DNA of 64,000 nucleotides from NCBI RefSeq assembly GCF_000225345.1, contig NC_015977.1:275501-339500 (forward strand), in the 5' to 3' direction. Position 1 is the first letter of the stretch. Every line of letters starts with the position of its first letter. A program made the translations under genes and the position numbers. Shown one piece after another: positions 54,917 through 63,312 of this stretch. This DNA comes from Roseburia hominis A2-183 (GTDB lineage Bacteria > Bacillota > Clostridia > Lachnospirales > Lachnospiraceae). Below the pieces are notes generated by a model. The model did no database searches and was not told the DNA's origin. It saw nothing but the letters and a program-made list of their open reading frames with translations.

Positions 54917-55699
54917 TTGGAGAAAGAGGTAAAACGTGTAAAAATGATCGTGGCGTACGACGGCACGAATTATAAAGGATGGCAGGTGCAGCCCAACGGA
55001 ATCACGATCGAGGAGGTGCTGAACCGCCATCTTTCCTCGCTTTTGGGGGAGGAGATCACAGTGACCGGCGCGAGCCGCACGGATTCCGGCGTACATTCGC
55101 TGGGAAACGTGGCAATTTTCGATACGACGACGCGCATGCCGGCGGATAAGATTTCGTTTGCGCTGAATCAGCGTCTGCCCGAGGATATTGTCGTGCAGGA
55201 TTCCTGCGAGGTTCCTGCGGACTGGCATCCGCGCTATCAGAACAGCCGCAAGACATATGAGTACCGCATTTTGAACCGGACATTCCGCATGCCGACGAGA
55301 CGGCTGGATACTTACTTTTACCACCACAGCCTGGATGTGGAGAAGATGAGCCGGGCGGCGGTGTACCTGGAAGGAGAGCACGACTTCAAGAGCTTCTGTG
55401 CGGTCAACGCGCAGGTGAAGACCACGGTCCGGACAATCTATGCGTGCAGCGTCACAAAAGCGGACGACATCATCACAATCCGGGTGACCGGCAACGGGTT
55501 TTTGTACAATATGGTCCGCATTATTGCCGGGACGCTGATACAGGTCGGCGGAGGTCAGATCGAGCCGGAGCAGATAGAGCAGATCCTCGCGGCGCGCGAC
55601 AGGGAGGCTGCGGGACCGACCGCACCGGCGCACGGACTGACCATGATGGGAATTGAATATATGGAAGAAAAAGATATTGACACGCAAGGAGTCGTGTAA
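54917..55699 (+). CDS. truA: tRNA pseudouridine(38-40) synthase
   Basis: Modifies U38-U40 in tRNA anticodon stems; 260 residues. Start chosen at TTG 54917 ([23 protein letters not shown]), with AAGGAG seven bases upstream, in a coherent distance from ecfT; an internal ATG at 54944 is also possible. The catalytic Asp lies in [15 protein letters not shown], and later family blocks are [29 protein letters not shown] and [15 protein letters not shown]. The gene end overlaps the promoter of rplM. Confidence 0.95.
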   Translation: MEKEVKRVKMIVAYDGTNYKGWQVQPNGITIEEVLNRHLSSLLGEEITVTGASRTDSGVHSLGNVAIFDTTTRMPADKISFALNQRLPEDIVVQDSCEVPADWHPRYQNSRKTYEYRILNRTFRMPTRRLDTYFYHHSLDVEKMSRAAVYLEGEHDFKSFCAVNAQVKTTVRTIYACSVTKADDIITIRVTGNGFLYNMVRIIAGTLIQVGGGQIEPEQIEQILAARDREAAGPTAPAHGLTMMGIEYMEEKDIDTQGVV

Positions 55700-55705
55700 T
55701 ATAAT
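55677..55705 (+). promoter_or_regulatory. Consensus promoter of rplM-rpsI
   Basis: TTGACA (55677-55682), 17-base spacer, TATAAT (55700-55705): a full sigma-A consensus. It starts within the last codons of truA and fits strong ribosomal protein expression. Confidence 0.92.
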
Positions 55706-55785
55706 ATGTAAGTCTGTGATAGTGAATAAATGTCATTCCAAAGCCCCGGAGTGCCATTTAACTATAAACAATATGACATGGAGGA

Positions 55786-55808
55786 CAGTGTGCCGGACAT
55801 TCACGCTG
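55786..55808 (+). promoter_or_regulatory. Possible L13 leader hairpin
   Basis: CAGTGTG (55786-55792) can pair with CACGCTG (55802-55808), with one G-T, in the ~140-base leader before rplM. Ribosomal protein L13 operons in Firmicutes often have a regulatory leader; this hairpin is a candidate but was not matched to a known consensus. Confidence 0.35.
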
Positions 55809-55844
55809 CCTGAGATGAACAGCATTTTTCTAGGAGGAATAACG

Positions 55845-56273
55845 ATGAAGACTTTTATGGCTAGCCCAGCTACCATTGATAGAAAATGGTATGTAGTTGA
55901 CGCTGAAGGTATGACATTAGGACGCCTGGCATCTGAAGTTGCCAAGGTATTAAGAGGAAAGAATAAACCAATCTTTACACCACATATCGATACAGGTGAT
56001 TACGTAATCGTAGTGAACGCTGAGAAGGTAAAGGTTACCGGTAAGAAGTTAGATCAGAAGGTTTACTACAATCACTCTGATTATGTTGGCGGTATGAAAG
56101 AGACCACATTAAAAGAGATGATGGCTAAGCACCCGGAGAGAGTGATCGAGCATGCTGTTAAGGGAATGCTTCCGAAGGGACCTCTTGGAAGAGAGATGTA
56201 TACAAAGTTATTCGTATACGCAGGTCCGGATCACAAGCACGCAGCTCAGAAGCCAGAAGCTTTAACATTTTAA
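55845..56273 (+). CDS. rplM: 50S ribosomal protein L13
   Basis: 142 residues, the normal length. Starts [20 protein letters not shown] behind TAGGAGGAA. Family motifs are [36 protein letters not shown] block and [20 protein letters not shown]. An upstream in-frame extension is rejected because it overlaps the promoter region. Followed 17 bases later by rpsI. Confidence 0.98.
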   Translation: MKTFMASPATIDRKWYVVDAEGMTLGRLASEVAKVLRGKNKPIFTPHIDTGDYVIVVNAEKVKVTGKKLDQKVYYNHSDYVGGMKETTLKEMMAKHPERVIEHAVKGMLPKGPLGREMYTKLFVYAGPDHKHAAQKPEALTF

Positions 56274-56290
56274 TGAGGAGGTAAAAGACA

Positions 56291-56683
56291 TTGGCTAACG
56301 CAAAATATTACGGAACAGGAAGAAGAAAATCATCTGTTGCCAGAGTATACTTAGTACCGGGTACAGGTAAGGTTACAATCAATAAAAGAGATATGGACGA
56401 ATACTTCGGATTAGATACACTGAAGGTTATCGTTCGTCAGCCGCTTGCAGCTACAGAGACAGCTGATAAGTTTGACGTATTAGTAAACGTTCGCGGTGGT
56501 GGTTACACAGGTCAGGCAGGAGCTATCCGTCATGGTATCGCCCGTGCATTACTGAACGTAGATGCTGATTACAGACCGATCTTAAAGTCCGCTGGATTCT
56601 TAACAAGAGATCCGCGTATGAAAGAGCGTAAGAAATACGGTCTCAAGGCAGCTCGTCGTGCTCCGCAGTTCAGCAAGCGATAA
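56291..56683 (+). CDS. rpsI: 30S ribosomal protein S9
   Basis: 130 residues starting at TTG ([21 protein letters not shown]) behind GAGGAGGT. Ends in the conserved basic tail [17 protein letters not shown], which reaches the ribosomal P site. Last gene of the chromosomal block; a terminator follows and then the mobile element. In some Firmicutes the 3' end of rpsI is a known integration site for conjugative elements. Confidence 0.98.
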   Translation: MANAKYYGTGRRKSSVARVYLVPGTGKVTINKRDMDEYFGLDTLKVIVRQPLAATETADKFDVLVNVRGGGYTGQAGAIRHGIARALLNVDADYRPILKSAGFLTRDPRMKERKKYGLKAARRAPQFSKR

Positions 56684-56714
56684 TCGACTGCTCAGACTAT
56701 ATCAAAATGGTTCA

Positions 56715-56748
56715 AAAAGCCCGGAAAATCAAGGTTTTCCGGGCTTTT
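56715..56748. terminator. Terminator after rpsI
   Basis: AAAAGCCCGGAAAA (56715-56728) and TTTTCCGGGCTTTT (56735-56748) form a perfect 14-bp stem with a six-base loop. Confidence 0.95.
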
Positions 56749-56793
56749 GCTATATCTAAACGGGCTGATATGGTTTGACCAAATTTGGCAAAA

Positions 56794-56903
56794 CGAGAGC
56801 CGATTTCATCCAATTTTTAGTGGTCCGCAAGTGGTTAACTGGCCAAAAAGAGGGCAAAAAGAGGGGGAAGTGGTTCCCAAAGTGGTTAACCGAGAGCCGA
56901 TTT
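56794..56903 (+). repeat. Iteron-like direct repeats before parA
   Basis: CGAGAGCCGATTT occurs at 56794-56806 and 56891-56903. AAGTGGTTAAC occurs at 56829-56839 and 56880-56890, with a variant AAGTGGTTCCC at 56868-56878. The AAAAAGAGGG words are also repeated. The gap 56749-57147 has no credible gene; these repeats may be part of the element end, an origin or a partition site. Confidence 0.55.
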
Positions 56904-56999
56904 TTGGGGTGCTTTTCAGCCCTCCTTCCCCTCGTTTTTTGGCTGTGGCAGTTTGGCATAGTTTGAGCTAATTTGAATAATTGAATATGAATTTGATGT

Positions 57000-57031
57000 A
57001 GCACACAGTATAAATGCTGGGTGCTTTTTTC
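57000..57031 (+). terminator. Terminator upstream of parA (first)
   Basis: AGCACACAG (57000-57008) pairs imperfectly with CTGGGTGCT (57017-57025), followed by TTTTT. Confidence 0.65.
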
Positions 57032-57063
57032 ATTTCAGGAACTCGTATTCCGGCGATAGAAAG

Positions 57064-57104
57064 AGCCGTCACTTCACTGTTAATTTTGAAGTGGCGGCTT
57101 TTTC
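57064..57104 (+). terminator. Terminator upstream of parA (second)
   Basis: AGCCGTCACTTC (57064-57075) pairs with GAAGTGGCGGCT (57088-57099), one mismatch, followed by TTTTCT. It lies 45 bases before the parA start and could insulate the element or attenuate it. Confidence 0.75.
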
Positions 57105-57147
57105 TATTTCCAGAAACAACAGCAACAATCAGAAATGAGGTGAAGTC

Positions 57148-57969
57148 ATGAACACACAAATCATCGCCATCGCCAACCAGAAAGGCGGCGTTGGCAAAAC
57201 AACAACCTGTGCGAACTTGGGAATAGGTCTGGCACAGGCCGGAAAGAAAGTGCTTCTGATCGACGGGGACCCACAAGGAAGCCTGACAATCAGCTTGGGA
57301 AATCCGCAACCAGACAAGCTGCCATTTACACTGTCGGATGCAATGGGCAAAATTCTGATGGATCAGCCTATACGCCCCGGAGAAGGTATTCTGCATCATG
57401 CAGAAGGCGTTGACCTGATGCCTGCGGATATTCAGCTTTCCGGTATGGAGGTTTCTTTGGTAAACGCCATGAGCCGTGAAACGATTTTACGGCAATATCT
57501 GGACACACTGAAGGGACAATATTCCCATATCCTGATTGACTGTCAGCCCTCGTTGGGAATGCTTACGGTCAATGCGCTGGCGGCTGCGAACAGGATCATA
57601 ATTCCCGTTCAGGCAGAGTATCTGCCCGCCAAAGGGCTGGAACAGCTTCTATCTACGGTCAGTAAGGTGAAACGGCAGATCAATCCAAAGCTCCAGATTG
57701 ACGGTATCCTGCTGACGATGGTGGATAACCGCACCAACTTTGCCAAAGAGATTGCTGCTTTGCTGCGGGACACCTATGGAAGTAAAATCAAAGTCTTTGG
57801 AACGGAAATCCCCCATTCTGTCCGGGCAAAGGAAATCAGCGCAGAGGGAAAAAGTATTTTCGCCCATGACCCTGGCGGCAAGGTGGCAGAGGGGTATCGA
57901 AATCTGACGAAGGAGGTGTTGAAACTTGAAAAGCAGCGCGAAAAAAATAGAGCTGGCCTCGGTAGATGA
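57148..57969 (+). CDS. parA: ParA family partition ATPase
   Basis: 273-residue Walker-type ATPase that segregates the element or regulates its copy. N-terminal deviant Walker A KGGVGKTTT (residues 12-20) in NQKGGVGKTTTCANLG; further motifs are LIDGDPQGSLTIS, HILIDCQPSLGMLTVNAL and PVQAEYLPAKGLEQLL. First gene of the element's operon, with ribosome site GAGGTGAAG. It overlaps parB by 44 bases. Confidence 0.95.
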   Translation: MNTQIIAIANQKGGVGKTTTCANLGIGLAQAGKKVLLIDGDPQGSLTISLGNPQPDKLPFTLSDAMGKILMDQPIRPGEGILHHAEGVDLMPADIQLSGMEVSLVNAMSRETILRQYLDTLKGQYSHILIDCQPSLGMLTVNALAAANRIIIPVQAEYLPAKGLEQLLSTVSKVKRQINPKLQIDGILLTMVDNRTNFAKEIAALLRDTYGSKIKVFGTEIPHSVRAKEISAEGKSIFAHDPGGKVAEGYRNLTKEVLKLEKQREKNRAGLGR

Positions 57970-58855
57970 TTTGTTCTCCACCGAAGAAGGCCGTCAGGAT
58001 GCAAAGCTGGAAAAGATTCAGGAGATTCCGCTGTCTGAACTGCATCCCTTTAAGAACCACCCATTCAAAGTCAAGGATGACGAAGCCATGATGGAAACCG
58101 CAGACAGTATCAAGCAGTATGGCGTTCTGGTTCCGGCGATTGCTCGACCAGACCCGGAGGGCGGTTATGAGCTGGTAGCCGGACACAGGCGGCACAGAGC
58201 CAGTGAGCTGGCAGAAAAGGAGACCATGCCGGTCATTGTTCGGGATTTGGATGATGATGCCGCCACGATCATTATGGTTGACAGCAACCTGCAACGAGAA
58301 AGTCTGCTCCCCAGTGAAAGAGCATTTGCCTACAAGATGAAGCTGGATGCCATGAAAAGACAGGCTGGCAGACCGAGTAAAGAAAATGTGTCCCAAGTTG
58401 GGACACAAAAGCGATCAGACCAGTTGCTTGCTGAACAGGTGGGGCAAAGTCGAAATCAAATTCAGCGCTATATCCGTCTGACAGAGCTGATTCCTGAATT
58501 GATGGACATGGTGGATGAAAAGAAAATTGCCTTAAATCCTGCTTATGAGCTGTCCTTTCTCAAAAAGGAGGAACAGGTAGACCTGTTGGACGCGATGGAC
58601 AGCGAACAGGCTACCCCTTCTCTTTCTCAAGCCCAGCGGCTCAAAAAATACAGTCAGGAGGGGCATCTGACCCTCGATATGATGCGTGTCATCATGGGTG
58701 AGGAAAAGAAAAGCGATCTGGACCGAGTGACATTTACCTCTGACACCTTGCGGAAGTATTTCCCTAAAAGCTATACGCCCCAGCGGATGCAGGAAACCAT
58801 CATCAAGCTGCTGGAGGCATGGCAGAAAAAGCGTCAGAGAGACCAGGAACGATGA
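57926..58855 (+). CDS. parB: ParB/Spo0J-like partition protein
   Basis: 309 residues from a TTG behind GGAGGTG. The N-terminal ParB domain has IPLSELHPFKNHPFKV, and the CTP-binding motif is GHRRHRASELAE (residues ~87-98). VDSNLQRESLLPSERAFAYKMKLDAMKRQ and the helix-turn-helix LLAEQVGQSRNQIQRYIRL follow. It binds DNA with ParA; the binding site was not found, though repeats upstream of parA are candidates. Translationally coupled to parA by the 44-base overlap. Confidence 0.95.
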   Translation: MKSSAKKIELASVDDLFSTEEGRQDAKLEKIQEIPLSELHPFKNHPFKVKDDEAMMETADSIKQYGVLVPAIARPDPEGGYELVAGHRRHRASELAEKETMPVIVRDLDDDAATIIMVDSNLQRESLLPSERAFAYKMKLDAMKRQAGRPSKENVSQVGTQKRSDQLLAEQVGQSRNQIQRYIRLTELIPELMDMVDEKKIALNPAYELSFLKKEEQVDLLDAMDSEQATPSLSQAQRLKKYSQEGHLTLDMMRVIMGEEKKSDLDRVTFTSDTLRKYFPKSYTPQRMQETIIKLLEAWQKKRQRDQER

Positions 58856-58867
58856 AAGGAGCCGCCT

Positions 58868-59143
58868 ATGAGGGATATTTCAGCCCGTGAGCTGAAAGGA
58901 CACAAGATTCTCGCCGTAGAGAGATTTTGGGATAACACCCGCTGGATGATTGAGTTTTCCGTCCTGCGTCCCAGCACAGCTTACGGCAGCCCCGGAGAGG
59001 AAATGCGGCTGTTTTTGACCGAGGACGGGTATCAGGCTGCCCTGCAAAGCCAGCAGTGCCGGGAGATCAAGATCAAGCGTTACGCTCGTGTGATTGAGGG
59101 ACATATCCTCGATTTCAAACCGGGAAAACGCCGCCGCTCATAA
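58868..59143 (+). CDS. Small element protein, unknown (paralogue of 60334-60648)
   Basis: 91 residues starting MRDISARELKGHKILAVERF, behind AAGGAGCC. No known fold recognised. Its second half EMRLFLTEDGYQAALQSQ...IKIKRYARVIEGH aligns with TRLFLSDTGYEKALDSQ...IKILSHAKVRQG of the gene at 60334, so the two are likely paralogues. Part of the parA-parB cluster. Confidence 0.75.
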   Translation: MRDISARELKGHKILAVERFWDNTRWMIEFSVLRPSTAYGSPGEEMRLFLTEDGYQAALQSQQCREIKIKRYARVIEGHILDFKPGKRRRS

Positions 59144-59169
59144 ACTCATACAACGAAAGGAAAGGAATG

Positions 59170-59358
59170 ACTATGTGTACGGTAAAGGAAATTCAAGAAG
59201 CAATCCGGGAAGATTGCAAATCTCAGCATGACATGGAATCAACTGATATTGACCGAGTGATGCAAACACTTCCTTTTGCCCAGGAGGAGCCATTTACAGA
59301 GGCGCGTCCTCGAAAGCCGCTGTTTTGGTTCTATGCAAGAAAATTTGAAAAGTGTTGA
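59170..59358 (+). CDS. Small element protein, unknown
   Basis: About 62 residues (MCTVKEIQEAIREDCKS...) behind GAAAGGAAAGG. Soluble and acidic in the middle, with no recognised domain. It lies in the operon between two other element genes. Two ATGs at 59167 and 59173 are both possible. Confidence 0.6.
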   Translation, partial: TMCTVKEIQEAIREDCKSQHDMESTDIDRVMQTLPFAQEEPFTEARPRKPLFWFYARKFEKC

Positions 59359-59425
59359 ACACCGCAATTCTTTGGAATGAGGATTGCGGTTTTTTTGTAC
59401 CCAAAATTCGGAAGGAGTGAGGTCG

Positions 59426-60286
59426 ATGGCCGTTTTTCGCATTGAACGGACCCGTGATTATACCGTGATGAGCAATCATCATTTACGAAATGCAAACCTG
59501 TCGTTAAAAGCCAAGGGACTGCTTTCCATGATGTTATCTTTGCCAGAGGACTGGAATTACACCACCCGTGGTCTTGCAAAGATCTGTAAGGAGGGCGTGG
59601 ATGCCATAGGCGCTGCGTTGCGGGAATTGGAGGCTGCCGGTTACATTGTGCGGCACAAGCTGCGTGACCGGCAGGGACGCATCAGCGATATAGAGTATGT
59701 CATATACGAGCAGCCACAGCTTAGAAAACCGGATACGGATTCACCAGATACGGAAAACCCGTATATGGATAAACCGGATACGGAAAAGCCCGCAGAATTA
59801 AATATAGAGAAATCAAATACTCAAAAACAAAATATTTATGGATCAAGTACCGATTCCATTCCCTTCCGGGATTGCGCGGCAGATTGTCTGCCGGAACGGA
59901 AAGGAAGGGATGCGATGTCACTCACAGAGATAGAGAGTTATCGGGAATTGATTCAGGAGAATATCGGGTATGAATACCTGTGTCAGCAGTATGAAACTTA
60001 TCGGGAGGATTTGGATGAGATTGTGGAGCTAATCGTGGAAACGGTCTGTGCAAAGCGAAAGACCACCCGTATTGCAGGAAGCGATTTTCCGCATGAAATC
60101 GTTCGTTCCAGGTTCTTGAAGCTGGATAACTCGCACATTGAGTTTGTCATGGACTGTTTACAGAAGAACACCACGGAAATTCGCAACATGAAGCAGTATC
60201 TTCTGACCGTTCTGTTCAATGCACCGACCACGATAAGCAATCATTACACCTCACAAGTAAATCACGATCTGTATGGCGGCTGGTAA
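59426..60286 (+). CDS. Replication-initiator-like / DUF6017 helix-turn-helix protein
   Basis: 286 residues from ATG 59426 behind GGAGTGAGG. The N-terminal ~100 residues are winged-helix-like: MAVFRIERTRDYTVMSNHHLRNANLSLKAK then LSLPEDWNYTTRGLAKICKEGVDAIGAALRELE, as in the RepA-N / DnaD-like group of conjugative element proteins. A short low-complexity stretch of repeating PDT(E/D) units follows (about 108-128). The C-terminal half has the DUF6017-like block YREDLDEIVELIVETVCAKRK. Probably acts in element replication or its control. Confidence 0.75.
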   Translation: MAVFRIERTRDYTVMSNHHLRNANLSLKAKGLLSMMLSLPEDWNYTTRGLAKICKEGVDAIGAALRELEAAGYIVRHKLRDRQGRISDIEYVIYEQPQLRKPDTDSPDTENPYMDKPDTEKPAELNIEKSNTQKQNIYGSSTDSIPFRDCAADCLPERKGRDAMSLTEIESYRELIQENIGYEYLCQQYETYREDLDEIVELIVETVCAKRKTTRIAGSDFPHEIVRSRFLKLDNSHIEFVMDCLQKNTTEIRNMKQYLLTVLFNAPTTISNHYTSQVNHDLYGGW

Positions 60287-60333
60287 ATGGTCGCTTTTTT
60301 ATTGCCCGGAACTGCCGGGAGAAAGGAGCAAGC

Positions 60334-60648
60334 ATGATGTCTGAGGGAAAGACCATAGGGCAGCTGATGGAAGAAATGCGGGCAAAGGCAGGAGCGCAGA
60401 ATTATCACGGTCATGGATATATGGACCTCCAGCGTTTTGCGGAGGACACCCGGCACATGATTATTTTTGATGTGCTGACAAACGATTCCCCTGTTGGCTG
60501 GAAAGGCGAACGAACCCGCCTGTTCCTGTCGGATACCGGTTATGAAAAAGCACTGGATAGTCAGGAAAAGGGGCAGATTAAGATTTTGAGCCACGCAAAG
60601 GTACGCCAGGGCAATCTGCACTATGACCATTCTGACCAGTTACGCTAA
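60334..60648 (+). CDS. Small element protein, unknown (paralogue of 58868-59143)
   Basis: 104 residues starting MMSEGKTIGQLMEEMR, behind GAAAGGAG. Resembles the 58868 gene in the block TRLFLSDTGYEKALDSQ, then IKILSHAKVRQGNL. Function unknown. Confidence 0.75.
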   Translation: MMSEGKTIGQLMEEMRAKAGAQNYHGHGYMDLQRFAEDTRHMIIFDVLTNDSPVGWKGERTRLFLSDTGYEKALDSQEKGQIKILSHAKVRQGNLHYDHSDQLR

Positions 60649-60658
60649 GGAGGGCGGT

Positions 60659-60700
60659 ATGAAGCGTTATCTTCTGCGGCGGCTGGTGGTTCCGCCTTAG
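60659..60700 (+). CDS. 13-residue short frame (possible leader peptide)
   Basis: ATG at 60659 after AAGGAGGGCGG, encoding MKRYLLRRLVVPP then TAG. It overlaps no other gene and precedes pcfB by 46 bases. Very short, so chance is possible; a leader or translation-coupling peptide is the alternative. Confidence 0.35.
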   Translation: MKRYLLRRLVVPP

Positions 60701-60746
60701 CAAAAAAAGAGATTCCCTGCAAACTTCGTGGAAAGGAGGCGAGAAA

Positions 60747-61247
60747 ATGCAGGAAGAAGTGGAAAACAGAACTTTGACGCTGGTTGTCAGTGGAACAAAG
60801 TTTACCGGCAGAATGTTTAAGGCTGCCATAAGCAAGTACATGGCACATCGAAAGGAAAAGAAGCTGGAAAAACAGAGAAGCCGTGATGCGCCGGTTGTTC
60901 CGCATGGAAAACAGACTGTGAAGCAGCTTGTCGGGCAGAATCAGGGAATATCCAACATTGAGATCACAGACCCCTCTATCAAGGAGTTTGAGAAAATCGC
61001 CCGGAAATATGGTGTGGATTATGCGGTGAAAAAGGACCGCAGCAGTTCTCCGCCAAAGTACCTGATTTTCTTCAAGGGTCGCGATGCGGATGCGCTGACA
61101 GCAGCCTTTACAGAGTACACCAATAAAAAAGTCAAGAAGGCCGAGAAAACGGAACGCCCGTCTGTGCTGGCAAAACTCAGTCAGTTCAAAGAGATGGTCA
61201 AAAATGCTGTGGTGGATCGCACCAAGCGAAAGGAGCTGGAACGATGA
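60747..61247 (+). CDS. pcfB: PcfB family protein (DUF3801)
   Basis: 166 residues, MQEEVENRTLTLVVSGTKFTGRMFKAAISKYM..., behind AAAGGAGGCGAG. The pattern ITDPSIKEFEKIARKYGVDYAVKK and YLIFFKGRDADALTAAFTEY is that of PcfB/DUF3801, an accessory of the conjugation coupling protein and relaxosome. It overlaps traG by 4 bases, as in many Tn1549-like elements. Confidence 0.88.
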   Translation: MQEEVENRTLTLVVSGTKFTGRMFKAAISKYMAHRKEKKLEKQRSRDAPVVPHGKQTVKQLVGQNQGISNIEITDPSIKEFEKIARKYGVDYAVKKDRSSSPPKYLIFFKGRDADALTAAFTEYTNKKVKKAEKTERPSVLAKLSQFKEMVKNAVVDRTKRKELER

Positions 61248-62263
61248 AAAAGACATTGGACATCAAAAAGCTCGTTTTGCTGAATATGCCGTATATCCTG
61301 CTGGGGCTGTTTGCTACCAATTTTGGAGAGGCATGGCGAATGGCACAAGGGGCGGATGCTTCAGAAAAGTTTCTTTCGCTGGTTGCGGTTCTGCCTGGGG
61401 CGCTGCAAAGTTTCTGGCCAAGCCTGCATCCATTGGACTTGTTGGTAGGGCTGTGTTGTGGAGGCTGTCTGAGGCTGGCGGTTTATCTTAAAAGCAAGAA
61501 CGCTAAGAAATATAGACATGGATTGGAATATGGTTCGGCCCGCTGGGGAACCCGTGAGGATATTGCACCTTACGTTGATCCTGTATTTCAGAACAATGTG
61601 ATTCTGACGAAAACGGAGAGCCTGACCATGAACAGCCGCCCCAAGGACCCAAAGACTGCCAGAAACAAAAATGTACTGGTGATTGGCGGCTCCGGTTCCG
61701 GTAAGACCCGCTTCTGGCTCAAACCGAATCTGATGCAGATGCACAGCAGCTACGTCGTGACTGACCCGAAGGGAACCATTTTGGTGGAGTGCGGAAAAAT
61801 GCTCCAAAGGGGCGCACCCAAGCCGGGGAAAGACGGAAAGCCCATGAAGGATAAGCACGGCAAGGTCATTTATGAGCCGTACCGAATCAAGGTCCTAAAT
61901 ACAATCAACTTCAAGAAGTCCATGCACTATAACCCTTTCGCCTATATCCATAGCGAAAAGGACATCTTGAAGCTGGTAACAACGCTGATCGCCAATACCA
62001 AAGGCGAAGGCAAGGCTGGAGACGATTTCTGGGTCAAGGCGGAAACATTGCTGTATTGCGCATTGATCGGATATATCCACTATGAAGCTCCGGTGGAGGA
62101 GCAAAACTTCTCCACCCTCATCGAGTTCATCAACGCCATGGAAGTCCGGGAGGATGACGAGGAGTTCAAAAATCCTGTAGACCTGATGTTTGATGCACTG
62201 GAATCGGAAAAGCCAAACCACTTCGCAGTGCGGCAGTATAAGAAATATAAGCTGGCAGCCGGT
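61244..62263 (+). pseudogene. traG: VirD4/TraG coupling protein, interrupted (N-terminal part)
   Basis: The first ~340 residues of a type IV coupling protein: two N-terminal membrane helices (LVLLNMPYILLGLF, LHPLDLLVGLCCGG), then the ATPase core with Walker A VIGGSGSGKTRFWLKPNLMQ and SYVVTDPKGTILVECG. The frame leaves the family pattern after YKKYKLAAG near 62263; the C-terminal ATPase region with Walker B is missing. The sequence that follows belongs to an inserted mobile unit. It would be needed to pump the element's DNA in conjugation. Confidence 0.85.
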
Positions 62264-62350
62264 GTTGTATGCTCTAAAAGACTTCTTAATCAAGCGGTTG
62301 GGAAGTCTCTTAGAACACACAACCTAAAACCGAAGAAAGGAGCACAAGTT

Positions 62351-62503
62351 ATGAGAAAAAACGAGAAAATCACAGCTCTGTACGAACGACTGAGCCGTGA
62401 TGACTTCGGCAAAGATGATGACCAACAGCGTGAGAGCAATTCCATTTCCAATCATGATGTAATGTATAGAGGGTGGATTACACCAAAAAACATTACATCA
62501 TGA
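62351..62503 (+). pseudogene. Truncated large serine recombinase (N-terminal stub)
   Basis: Starts MRKNEKITALYERLSRDD behind GAAAGGAGCAC, the typical start of TndX/TnpX-like recombinases with the nucleophile Ser in ERLSRDD, then QRESNSISN. After about 38 residues the sequence departs from the family and ends at a TGA (50 residues in all). A 13-bp inverted repeat lies at the breakpoint. Resolvase catalytic arginines and the DNA-binding region are absent. Confidence 0.85.
62453..62502. repeat. 13-bp inverted repeat at the recombinase breakpoint
   Basis: CATGATGTAATGT (62453-62465) and ACATTACATCATG (62490-62502) are perfect complements with a 24-base loop. The left arm coincides with the last family-like codons (SISNHDV). 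Confidence 0.75.
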
Positions 62504-62531
62504 CTGGCGGCTCATTTGTGGCGAATGAAAA

Positions 62532-62579
62532 GACAGTTATGATAAAGGAGGGATGCCCTCAAACCTACCGTAACTGTCA
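62532..62579 (+). promoter_or_regulatory. Hairpin upstream of tnpV
   Basis: GACAGTTA pairs with TAACTGTC about 30 bases later, with an internal AAGGAGGGATGCCCTC block. It is placed directly before the tnpV ribosome site and may be regulatory. Confidence 0.4.
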
Positions 62580-62606
62580 ACCACATTCTCACGAAAGGAG
62601 CCTTGT

Positions 62607-62957
62607 ATGGAACTGACTTACACCCAATGCGGCGACTATCTCATTCCCAACCTTGTGTTAGCAGACACCAAAGAGTACCATATCGGGAAATATGGCCGGA
62701 TGCGCCGTGCCTACTTAAAAGAACATCGGCCCATTCTGTATACCGATCTCATTGTCACTGAAAAGCTGCTTCCCCACTTGGAGGAAATCGACATCGCCTG
62801 CCGGGAGCGGCTGGAAATCATTGAAAAATCCATGATGCAGCAAGAGGGCGTCACAGAAGCCCTGAAAGCTGCCGACCAGATGGCATGGGTGCGCTCCATG
62901 AACTCCATCCACAACAGAGCCGAGGAAATTGTCCTGGCTGAGCTGGTCTACTGTTGA
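62607..62957 (+). CDS. tnpV: TnpV family transposon-encoded protein
   Basis: 116 residues, MELTYTQCGDYLIPNLVLADTKEYHIGKYGRMRRAYLKEH..., behind GAAAGGAGCC. This is the TnpV pattern (YTRxGDYYIPDL-like start, GKYGRMRRAYLKEHRP), found beside serine recombinases in Tn4451-type elements. The role is not known; it is not required for excision in studied relatives. Confidence 0.88.
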   Translation: MELTYTQCGDYLIPNLVLADTKEYHIGKYGRMRRAYLKEHRPILYTDLIVTEKLLPHLEEIDIACRERLEIIEKSMMQQEGVTEALKAADQMAWVRSMNSIHNRAEEIVLAELVYC

Positions 62958-62970
62958 GGGAGGGAACACC

Positions 62971-63246
62971 ATGATTTTAGAAGCCATGTATAATGGAGAG
63001 TTTTATCCCTGTGAAACAGTCGTACCCACGTCCCCGGAATACCACAAGGCGATCCAAACCTGTGCAGCGTTGATGGAGCAGTTATCCCAGCGGCTCAGCA
63101 AAGAGGACTATGCGCTGGTGGAGGAACTCCGGGCGCAGAACGCTATCGCCCAATGCGAGGAAAGTGAGAGCCATTTCAAGTATGGCTTTTCGGCAGGGCT
63201 GATCGTCCATCAGGAAGCCTATGAACAGCTGCAAAACAAGAAATAA
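62971..63246 (+). CDS. DUF6809-like small protein
   Basis: 91 residues from ATG 62971 behind GAGGGAGGGA (MILEAMYNGEFYPCE...). Helical and acidic with no membrane segment. Similar proteins accompany TnpV in clostridial elements; function unknown. It ends convergent with the rhuM-like gene, 66 bases apart. Confidence 0.7.
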   Translation: MILEAMYNGEFYPCETVVPTSPEYHKAIQTCAALMEQLSQRLSKEDYALVEELRAQNAIAQCEESESHFKYGFSAGLIVHQEAYEQLQNKK

Positions 63247-63312
63247 GCGATGGCCGAAAAAGCCCACGCAGCCGGAAAGAGAACCGGAAGCGTGGGTTTT
63301 CTGTGTATATGG

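Noticed and set aside
56747-57004. Overlapping frames between rpsI and parA
   Set aside because: Three overlapping frames through direct repeats, low complexity and no ribosome site.
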